A stretch of 12,078 nucleotides of DNA from Bacteroidales bacterium. GTDB lineage: Bacteria; Bacteroidota; Bacteroidia; Bacteroidales; UBA3663. A program made the position numbers and the translations under genes. The notes under the pieces are model-generated. The model had not been told where the DNA came from, did not search any database, and was given only the letters and a program-made list of their open reading frames with translations. How positions within the stretch are numbered: the first letter of the stretch is position 1; each line of letters opens with the position of its first letter. Where the stretch lies: positions 689 to 12,766 of the forward strand of contig JAUNCV010000045.1 in NCBI GenBank assembly GCA_030526445.1. The letters run 5' to 3'. This document shows positions 6,679 to 12,078 of this stretch, one piece after another.

Positions 6679-7833
6679 TTATTTAACAACAGTCACATGA
6701 GTTTCGAAAGGATCAACCTCATACCCGATGCGCGAATATCCATATCTTGTATTGAGACGACTCATACGCATAAGTTCGATTTTGAGATCGGCAATATCCG
6801 AATCCCAGTCAGACACCTGATTATAAGGGAAATTTTCGGGCGACTGAAGATAGGGAAGCATAAAATCAAACACACGGTCAATAATCTCTTTGTTTTGTCC
6901 ATAGAAGTTCTTGCCTTGATGACGTTGCATCATACAAAAATCGACTATATGCTGTAGGTTGTACAGATGATCGTGGAAAACACGTCCGCCATCAAGTTCA
7001 AATGGCATTTTGCCCTCGTCATCAATCTGTTTCTCAAGACGATTAGATGCAAAATTCGAGGTGATGCGCTTCATTGTCTTTTTATCGTTATTGAACGAAG
7101 CAAAATAATAAAGCATAACATCATAGATCACAGAATGCTGATTCTCCATTGAGCTCTCAATACGACCGAACTCACTGGTCTGCATCCAAGTGGCAAATTT
7201 TTTCACCCATTCATGAAGCTTTTTATCCAAATCTTTGTCGAAAGGCTTAACACTTTTGGCAAGAAGGTAACCTTCGAAGGCCTCGACAAATGAATAGGCC
7301 TCAATCATGCCCCACGGCGTACCATGATTTTCGTTCATACCAGGATGAACCTGGGCATACTGCATGTGAGGATGCATTGAAGTAGCAGGATTAACAAACC
7401 AGGCACTCAACCATTGCTCAATGCCCTCATGATATTTCTCTTCGCCGGTCAGATAATACGCAATGCCAAGATGCTGTACTGCAACCTTCAGGGTAATGAG
7501 GCGTTCGAAATCATAATCCTTAAATGCCGGATTAACATAACCATTTCGATTAACCCATGGAGCATCAGGATTATTTTCATCGGGCCAAGTGTAAATGCAA
7601 AGACTTTCATAATTATGCAAATCGCCAGAGAAAGTACTCTTCTTGTGCACAACATCTGCTGGCTGCTGATTAAGATAATAATCGGCAGCACCCACAATAT
7701 TAAGATAAAGAGGATGATCTGGATCTGCTTTCAAGGCTTCAATGTGTTCGGTATCCCACAGAATACACTGTGCACTGAGCGCAGAAACACCCAGCCAAAA
7801 GGTAAAAGCGGCGAGTAGGAAAATCTTTTTCAT
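6679..7833 (-). CDS. Secreted alginate-lyase-family (Alginate_lyase domain) polysaccharide lyase
   Basis: The protein has 384 residues. Residues 1-21 are a type I signal peptide (basic MKK, a hydrophobic stretch, ending ALSA before Q22), pointing to the periplasm or beyond. Cys23 is not in a lipobox. The rest fits the helical-toroid Alginate_lyase domain: HNYESLCIYTWPD (73-85) with NRNGYVNPAF (95-104); MQYAQVHPG (157-165) followed by WGMIEAY (174-180); ENQHSVIYDVM (230-240) with Asn231 and His233 as the probable catalytic pair; and PFEL...HDHLYNLQHI (277-296), where Tyr291 is a likely catalytic acid/base. Relatives cleave alginate, glucuronan or similar uronic-acid polymers by beta-elimination; the exact substrate cannot be assigned, and PL38-like is one possibility. 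It is not next to SusC/SusD genes in this window. The start is ATG at 7833, about 22 bases after the predicted transcription start. It leads a unit with the hybrid kinase at 5022-6626. Confidence 0.85.
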   Translation of the reverse strand: MKKIFLLAAFTFWLGVSALSAQCILWDTEHIEALKADPDHPLYLNIVGAADYYLNQQPADVVHKKSTFSGDLHNYESLCIYTWPDENNPDAPWVNRNGYVNPAFKDYDFERLITLKVAVQHLGIAYYLTGEEKYHEGIEQWLSAWFVNPATSMHPHMQYAQVHPGMNENHGTPWGMIEAYSFVEAFEGYLLAKSVKPFDKDLDKKLHEWVKKFATWMQTSEFGRIESSMENQHSVIYDVMLYYFASFNNDKKTMKRITSNFASNRLEKQIDDEGKMPFELDGGRVFHDHLYNLQHIVDFCMMQRHQGKNFYGQNKEIIDRVFDFMLPYLQSPENFPYNQVSDWDSDIADLKIELMRMSRLNTRYGYSRIGYEVDPFETHVTVVK

Positions 7834-7860
7834 GATTTGAATACGTTATATTTGACGCAG

Positions 7861-7891
7861 CAAAGGTACGTTTTCTTTTGTTTTGAGCAAA
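7861..7891 (-). promoter_or_regulatory. Promoter of the lyase gene
   Basis: The minus strand carries TTTG (7888-7891), a 19-base spacer and TACCTTTG (7861-7868), a textbook Bacteroidetes -33/-7 pair. The start of transcription would be near 7856, about 22 bases upstream of the ATG at 7833. Confidence 0.85.
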
Positions 7892-7930
7892 TATTTAAGT
7901 CAAAAAAAGGAAAAATGAAGCAGAAATCGA

Positions 7931-7950
7931 CTAAATTCTTAAGATTTTAG
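7931..7950. promoter_or_regulatory. Near-perfect 20-base palindrome in the divergent lyase/deoD region, candidate operator
   Basis: CTAAATTCTTAAGATTTTAG is a dyad of ten base pairs with a single mismatched pair (T/T at the sixth position) around a central TCTTAAGA. It lies upstream of both divergent promoters, about 20 bases from the deoD -33 element and 40 from the lyase -33 element. A dimeric regulator site is plausible; the AT-rich context lowers confidence. Confidence 0.4.
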
Positions 7951-7969
7951 GAAAAAAATGAAAAAAAAA

Positions 7970-8000
7970 TTGGAGAACAGAAGTGTTAAGGCTATCTTTG
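7970..8000 (+). promoter_or_regulatory. Promoter of deoD
   Basis: TTG (7970-7972), a 20-base spacer and TATCTTTG (7993-8000) match the Bacteroidetes promoter pattern. Transcription would begin near 8005, leaving about 20 bases of leader before the ATG at 8025. This box also rules out the in-frame TTG at 7983 as a start, because it lies upstream of the -7 element. Confidence 0.8.
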
Positions 8001-8024
8001 CAGCAAACTAAAAAACAATTCAAT

Positions 8025-8741
8025 ATGGCAACTCCTCATAATGCTGCTCCTGCAGGCGCTTTTGCTAAAACCGTATTAATGCCAGGCGATCCGCTTCGTG
8101 CAAAAATGGTAGCCGACACATTCCTCACCGAAGTGAAGTTAGTAACTGCCGTTCGCAATGTATATGGTTATACTGGCTTGTATAAAAATGTACCAGTGAG
8201 CGTAATGGCCAGTGGTATGGGTATGCCTTCTATTGGCATCTACTCGTGGGAGTTGTTTAAGTTCTGGGACGTTGAAAACATCATCCGCATTGGTTCGGCA
8301 GGCAGTTATTCAGAACGACTTGCAGTAAAAGACGTGGTGATGGCCGATAGTGCTTTCTCTGAGTCAAACTATGCACTTGTGCAGAACGGCACAACAGATC
8401 AGGTTCTATTCCCAAGTAAGAAAATCAATGAAGTCATTGCTGCGACTGCCAAAGAGCAAGGTATTTCTCTCAAAACTGCTCGCGTGCATTCAAGCGACGT
8501 ATTCTATAACGACCCAAGCACTGGCGGCTGGCAAGCTGTACACGAAAAAAGCCAGTCGGAATGTGTTGAGATGGAAAGTTTTGCACTCTTCCACAATGCC
8601 AATGTGCTGGGCAAGCAGGCTGCCTGTCTGCTAACCATCAGCGACTCGTTTGTAGCCGAAGCCGAATTAACTGCAGAAGAGCGACAGAACTCTCTGCATG
8701 AAATGATTCGTCTCGCGCTCGAGACCGCTATCAAACTCTGA
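8025..8741 (+). CDS. deoD: Purine nucleoside phosphorylase, hexameric DeoD type
   Basis: The protein has 238 residues, about the length of E. coli DeoD (239). It splits purine (deoxy)ribonucleosides with phosphate into free base and (deoxy)ribose-1-phosphate for purine salvage in the cytosol. The N-terminus MATPH carries the His that reaches a neighbouring active site. MPGDPLRAK (19-27) and Arg44 contribute phosphate binding, as does RIGSAG (88-93). VEMES (181-185) binds the ribose, and Asp207 with Arg220 (in AEERQ) are the base-protonating pair of this family. All key residues are present. The ATG at 8025 is chosen because it gives the conserved MATPH start and sits about 20 bases after the predicted transcription start. 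The gene is monocistronic: its own promoter is upstream and a strong terminator downstream. Confidence 0.95.
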   Translation: MATPHNAAPAGAFAKTVLMPGDPLRAKMVADTFLTEVKLVTAVRNVYGYTGLYKNVPVSVMASGMGMPSIGIYSWELFKFWDVENIIRIGSAGSYSERLAVKDVVMADSAFSESNYALVQNGTTDQVLFPSKKINEVIAATAKEQGISLKTARVHSSDVFYNDPSTGGWQAVHEKSQSECVEMESFALFHNANVLGKQAACLLTISDSFVAEAELTAEERQNSLHEMIRLALETAIKL

Positions 8742-8751
8742 CATTATACCA

Positions 8752-8798
8752 GATTTTACCGCGTGTAAGGCAAAGACAATTAAACACATGGTAAAATC
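8752..8798 (+). other. Long hairpin in the deoD 3' untranslated region
   Basis: GATTTTACC (8752-8760) is the exact reverse complement of GGTAAAATC (8790-8798). The pairing continues inward with GTGT (8763-8766) against ACAC (8784-8787), past one G-T pair and one C-A mismatch, leaving a 17-base loop. It lies between the deoD stop and the terminator and has no U-run of its own, so it is not a simple terminator. Possible roles are mRNA stabilisation or an embedded small RNA; both are speculative. Confidence 0.5.
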
Positions 8799-8825
8799 AA
8801 CTTATGATAATTTTTGGTTTTCCAA

Positions 8826-8861
8826 TAAAAATGGGCTGCTTGTGAAAGTAGCCCATTTTTG
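8826..8861. terminator. Strong bidirectional terminator with GUGA loop
   Basis: AAAAATGGGCT (8827-8837) pairs with AGCCCATTTTT (8850-8860). The stem extends inward through a G-T, a C-G and two U-A pairs to a GUGA (GNRA-type) tetraloop at 8842-8845. The A-run and T-run make it work on either strand, ending deoD (+) and the convergent transporter gene (-). Confidence 0.9.
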
Positions 8862-8878
8862 TATTTGAACATTAAAAC

Positions 8879-9865
8879 TTATACGAAAAAGAGACAAACA
8901 CCTGCCACACTGATTATAGCGCCCAAAACTTCAAGCCAAGTGATTTGCTGCTTGAAAAAAAGATACGAGGGCCAAAGAATAAAGACTGGAGTGAGTGACA
9001 TAATAGTCTGTGCAATACCTGCATGCGTGTAGAGAGTAGCCATTAGTGAAAGACTTACTCCGATAAACGGACCAAAAATAGTAGCCAACGAAGTAAAAGC
9101 AAGTGCTTTACCATCACGAATTCCCTGCGAAAGTTTGCGTCCTCCACCTCGTGTAAAAAAGAAGAGAGCTACACAGAATCCCAATAATCCGAGGACGGCA
9201 CGAATCATGGTCGAGGCAAATGGCATCATTGTTCCTAAACTGATAGGCAATATTGCATCAGGAGAAATCCATGACGAAGCATCGGTGATACCATTCGCTA
9301 CGATAGCAGCCTGATAATGCTCCATGCCAACTTTGCTCAATACAAGACCGACACCCTGCCCTGCTCCTGCACCCATTCCAAGCAGAACTCCACGCAAAGG
9401 CAATTTGAGCGCAAACTTATGACGATGATCCTGGTCATTACTTTTATTAAGCACAGACAGAGCAATGCCGCTAAGCGTTACAATCATACCCACAATAGCA
9501 AGCCACGACATGGTTTCGCCAAGCAAAACCCACGCCGTAATGGCTGCAAATGGAGCCGACAACGTCATGAGTAACTGGCCGAAACGAGAACCAATAAGAA
9601 TATAACAAGTGAAGAGGCAATAGTCGCCCAAGACATAACCAACAAATCCGCTGAGACAAAGCCAGAACCAAGTCTGACCATCGGCAAATAAAGGATAAGG
9701 CACACCCAATGTAAGCCAAAGCGTAAGAGCCAAAAGAAGCAATGAGAGCGACATACGAACCACATTCATTGGCAATGAACCCATGCGTTTGCTGCCGACT
9801 TCAGCAAACATGGCGGTGAGTGTCCACGAAAAAGCTACACCTAATGAAATAATTTCGCCTAACAT
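8879..9865 (-). CDS. EamA/DMT-superfamily inner-membrane transporter
   Basis: The protein has 328 residues, very hydrophobic, with two repeated EamA halves (about 4-138 and 158-327) and roughly ten transmembrane helices, the standard drug/metabolite transporter plan. Each half ends in the usual helix pair: LLGETMSWLAIVGMIVTLSG (114-133) and FFKQQITWLEVLGAIISVAG (303-322). A charged cytosolic loop (NKSNDQDHRHK, 140-150) joins the halves. The stretch between the sixth and seventh helices (about 183-215) is longer than usual. Substrates of this family are diverse (metabolites, amino acids, drugs) and cannot be predicted here. The start is ATG at 9865, only 20 bases after the LytS-type kinase stop with no promoter between, so it is probably co-transcribed with the kinase. 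It ends at the terminator shared with deoD. Confidence 0.88.
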   Translation of the reverse strand: MLGEIISLGVAFSWTLTAMFAEVGSKRMGSLPMNVVRMSLSLLLLALTLWLTLGVPYPLFADGQTWFWLCLSGFVGYVLGDYCLFTCYILIGSRFGQLLMTLSAPFAAITAWVLLGETMSWLAIVGMIVTLSGIALSVLNKSNDQDHRHKFALKLPLRGVLLGMGAGAGQGVGLVLSKVGMEHYQAAIVANGITDASSWISPDAILPISLGTMMPFASTMIRAVLGLLGFCVALFFFTRGGGRKLSQGIRDGKALAFTSLATIFGPFIGVSLSLMATLYTHAGIAQTIMSLTPVFILWPSYLFFKQQITWLEVLGAIISVAGVCLFFV

Positions 9866-9885
9866 AATACTTTAATAATCTTATT

Positions 9886-10827
9886 TTATAAGTTGACTTT
9901 TAACGATGTAAGGAATCGGTTTTCTTGTTGATGCAAATCAAGTTCGAAGCGCCCATTATAAAGCAAATCAAGGCGACGTCGAAGCACCTGCATTCCAACA
10001 CCATGCGATTTGCCGTGATTCGCTTCAGCTTCTACTTCAACCTGAGACTTCAGATTGTTGTCCGATGAATAAGTGAGCAAGCCTTCTTTGAGCGAAATCT
10101 GAATTACAATGGCACGCTCTTCGCTCAGTGAACCACAATGTTTGAAACAATTCTCAACCAAAGGGAGTAATAACAAAGGTGCCACTTGCTGACGATTATC
10201 GTCGATAGAAACCTCAAAGATGAGCGATTCAGGATGCAGCATACGAAGACGCTGAAGTTCTACCAATTCGGTCAGATGCGCAACCTCATCGCCAATGTTT
10301 ACTGCATCAAGACGACCACTATAGGTGAAATAACGCATCAGTGAAGAAAGACTCGTAATAGCCGATGAGGCACGCTCCTGATCCAACCAAATAAGTGCAT
10401 CAATATTGTTGAGTGTATTATAAAGGAAATGAGGATTGAGCTGACTGCGAAGCAACTGATTCTCATTCTCTGCTGTGCGCAAACGCAACTCAACAAGCAA
10501 TTCTCCATTGACAACACTTATGAGCGAAAACAAACAGAGCAAACCACACAACACATAGAAGAGTATGCGAAATTCGATGGTAAGATTGTAAAGAGTTTCT
10601 GGCAAATAGAGCATGAGCCAATCAAAGAGATAGGACAGCAAAAGTCCAGACATGAGTATGCTCCAACTCTTCAGATAGAGCCAGAGCATACGTTTTGATG
10701 TATAGATACGCCCCATGACAAGCGCATCGTCGTGCCAGATGCGATATCGAACCCAAAGGTTGGTGATACCCATCACGACGAAAAAGACAACGACGGCTGT
10801 CAGGAGCAGAAAAAGGAAATCGAACAA
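9886..10827 (-). CDS. LytS/YehU-type sensor histidine kinase (His_kinase family)
   Basis: The protein has 313 residues. Three membrane segments lie near 4-27, 52-75 and 86-107, followed by a short coiled linker and the His_kinase domain with phosphoacceptor His133 in SQLNPHFLYNTLNNI (128-142). The ATPase part has LPLVENCFKH (221-230, Asn226 in the N box), a DNN at 256-258 and GVGMQVLRRRLDLLY (276-290), the family's glycine box. These kinases normally phosphorylate a LytTR response regulator encoded next door; none is present here, as the neighbours are a transporter and a glycosidase. The start is uncertain: 10827 is a TTG and the frame closes at a TAA a few codons upstream with no ATG. An ATG at residue 19 is an alternative but would remove most of the first membrane segment. 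It lies 55 bases after the GH95 stop. Confidence 0.88.
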   Translation of the reverse strand: MFDFLFLLLTAVVVFFVVMGITNLWVRYRIWHDDALVMGRIYTSKRMLWLYLKSWSILMSGLLLSYLFDWLMLYLPETLYNLTIEFRILFYVLCGLLCLFSLISVVNGELLVELRLRTAENENQLLRSQLNPHFLYNTLNNIDALIWLDQERASSAITSLSSLMRYFTYSGRLDAVNIGDEVAHLTELVELQRLRMLHPESLIFEVSIDDNRQQVAPLLLLPLVENCFKHCGSLSEERAIVIQISLKEGLLTYSSDNNLKSQVEVEAEANHGKSHGVGMQVLRRRLDLLYNGRFELDLHQQENRFLTSLKVNL

Positions 10828-10837
10828 AAGAACGAAC

Positions 10838-10864
10838 AGTTTTTAATTAGTAATTTAAAAAACT
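10838..10864. repeat. AT-rich inverted repeat between GH95 and the LytS-type kinase
   Basis: AGTTTTT (10838-10844) pairs with AAAAACT (10858-10864) around an AT-rich centre. The hairpin would be weak and has no GC core. It might act as a poor terminator for the GH95 gene, but I see no clear promoter for the kinase in this 55-base gap. Confidence 0.25.
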
Positions 10865-10882
10865 TTGCTAACTGATGGCTAT

Positions 10883-12078
10883 TTACTTAGCCAACTTGTA
10901 GCTAACACTCTTGCCACCACAAGTAACCTTGACAGGAGTGCGTTTGCCGGTGCGCGAAGAGAGCGTGCACTTAGTGACCTTACCATTCTTCCATGCGAAA
11001 GAGACAATATAGCCACCACGAGCACAAAGACCATTGATTTCGCCCTGAGCTTTCCAAGCCTCGGGCAGAGCTGGCAGCAAATCAATGGTTGCACCCTTGC
11101 CTGGAACATAGCTTGACTGCATGAGCATCTCCATCACACCTGCTGCACCACCAAAATTGCCATCAATCTGGAAAGGATTGTGCGAATCGAGCAAATTAGG
11201 ATAAGTGCCACCACCTTTACCAGTTGGCTCGATGCAGGTGAGCAACTTACGATAGGTGGTATACGCCATTTCTCCGTTTTGCAAACGTGCCTGAAGATTG
11301 ATGCGCCAACCGGTACTCCAACCGGTGCTCTTCGGACCCTTGATCTCAAGTGTCTTGGCACAAGCCTTAGCCAACTCAGGTGTTTGCTTTACGGTGATAT
11401 GGTGGCCAGGATAAAGACCAAACAAATGGCTCTGGTGGCGATGCTGTGGATCTTCGCCTTCCCAGTCATGGAAAAATTCTTGCAAGTTACCACGCTCACC
11501 GATGCGATATGGCAGAAGACGTGCAAGCGCATTATCAAGAGTGTCAATATATGCCTTGTCAATGCCCAATTCCTTGGCTGCTGCACGTGTATCGAGCAAG
11601 CATTCCTTAATCATAGCAATGTCTGAGAAGCCGCCATAATGAGTTGCTCCAACAAATCCGGTTTCTGGAATCTTATATTCGTTCTCGGGCGAAGTACATG
11701 GAGAGGTGAGCAACACTTTCTTGCCATCAACCTCTTTCTCGATCATCCAGTTCAAACAGAAATCGGCAGCGCCCTTGAGCACGGGATAAGCACCACGCAA
11801 AAATTCCTTATCAAGAGTGAAACTATAATGCTCCCATAGGTGGGTCGAAACCCAGGCTCCACCCATATTCCAAGAAGCCCAGCAAGGCGAACCCTCACGT
11901 CGGCCTACAGGATTGGTCAAGCCCCAGATATCTGTATTGTGTCCGAGGCACCAACCTCGCTGCACATTATAATAATTCTTTGCAGTGATGGCGCCTGCCT
12001 CTGGAAGGCTCTGCACAAAGTCAAGCATTGGCTGATGCATCTCGCTAAGGTTTGCCACTTCTGCTGGCCAGTAGTTCT
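10883..12078 (-). CDS. GH95 glycosidase (alpha-L-fucosidase/galactosidase family), C-terminal half, 5' end outside window
   Basis: The frame is open to the right edge; the first visible codons read NYWPAE followed by VANLSEMHQP, a hallmark GH95 segment. About 398 residues are visible of a family usually near 750-850. Counting from the Val codon at 12056-12058, the (alpha/alpha)6-barrel motifs are: GHNTDIWG (39-46); SPENEY (123-128), whose Glu125 is the likely general acid; HDWEGEDPQHRHQSHLFGLYP (197-217); STGWSTGWR (244-252); and FQIDGNFGG (296-304), whose Asp299 is probably the catalytic base. The last 60 or so residues form the C-terminal beta domain. The family hydrolyses alpha-1,2-fucosyl or related alpha-L-galactosyl links of glycans such as mucin or plant xyloglucan; the exact specificity is not decidable here. 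Localisation is unknown because the N-terminus is missing. A Val codon at 12056 could mimic a GTG start but is internal. Confidence 0.92.
   Translation of the reverse strand, partial: NYWPAEVANLSEMHQPMLDFVQSLPEAGAITAKNYYNVQRGWCLGHNTDIWGLTNPVGRREGSPCWASWNMGGAWVSTHLWEHYSFTLDKEFLRGAYPVLKGAADFCLNWMIEKEVDGKKVLLTSPCTSPENEYKIPETGFVGATHYGGFSDIAMIKECLLDTRAAAKELGIDKAYIDTLDNALARLLPYRIGERGNLQEFFHDWEGEDPQHRHQSHLFGLYPGHHITVKQTPELAKACAKTLEIKGPKSTGWSTGWRINLQARLQNGEMAYTTYRKLLTCIEPTGKGGGTYPNLLDSHNPFQIDGNFGGAAGVMEMLMQSSYVPGKGATIDLLPALPEAWKAQGEINGLCARGGYIVSFAWKNGKVTKCTLSSRTGKRTPVKVTCGGKSVSYKLAK

Noticed and set aside
6679..7833. Lyase as a lipoprotein because of Cys23 near the signal peptide
   Set aside because: The residues before the Cys are S-A-Q, not a lipobox (L-[AS]-[GA]-C). 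A type I cleavage after Ala21 fits better.
7983..8024. Longer N-terminus for deoD from the in-frame TTG at 7983
   Set aside because: It begins upstream of the -7 box (7993-8000), so it would not be transcribed from that promoter. The conserved DeoD N-terminus MATPH begins at the ATG at 8025.
12056..12058. GTG as the start codon of the GH95 gene
   Set aside because: The conserved NYWPAE segment of GH95 lies directly upstream in the same frame, so this codon is an internal Val and the gene continues beyond the window.

Overview
The window looks like chromosomal DNA of a Bacteroidales bacterium, most likely a Prevotella-type organism. The evidence is that promoters follow the Bacteroidetes pattern (TTTG or TTG, about 20 bases, then TAnnTTTG), Shine-Dalgarno sequences are weak or absent, and the gene set is typical: a CcsA-type haem protein, hybrid sensor kinases, an alginate-lyase-family enzyme and a GH95 glycosidase. 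I see no tRNA, rRNA, CRISPR array, insertion sequence or phage gene. Nearly all genes are on the minus strand. The exceptions are the truncated ccsA-like gene at the left edge and deoD.

Layout. Bases 1-537 (+) hold the C-terminal part of a CcsA/ResC-type cytochrome c biogenesis protein. It converges on a HIT-family gene (600-1025, -) across a bidirectional terminator. Bases 1088-7833 hold a block of signalling genes plus one enzyme, read right to left: a secreted alginate-lyase-family protein (6679-7833), a soluble hybrid sensor kinase (5022-6626), a GGDEF diguanylate cyclase (3961-4809) and a membrane hybrid sensor kinase with a periplasmic binding-protein-like sensor (1088-3898). A terminator at about 4982-5015 and a good promoter at 4840-4871 divide this block into two transcription units: lyase plus soluble kinase, then cyclase plus membrane kinase.

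Bases 7834-8024 are a divergent promoter region serving the lyase gene (-) and deoD (+, purine nucleoside phosphorylase). deoD ends at a strong terminator with a GUGA loop. To its right, on the minus strand, are a truncated GH95 glycosidase (10883-12078), a LytS-type sensor kinase (9886-10827) and an EamA/DMT transporter (8879-9865). The last two are 20 bases apart and probably co-transcribed.

The most interesting part is the signalling block. Two hybrid kinases that end in a receiver domain and have no output domain flank an apparently active diguanylate cyclase. The cyclase keeps its catalytic residues and its product-inhibition (I) site, and its N-terminus carries a compact His/Cys cluster. 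Its promoter contains a perfect 12-base palindrome between the -33 and -7 elements, a good candidate operator. A functional link among these genes is inferred from their arrangement; the sequence does not prove it.
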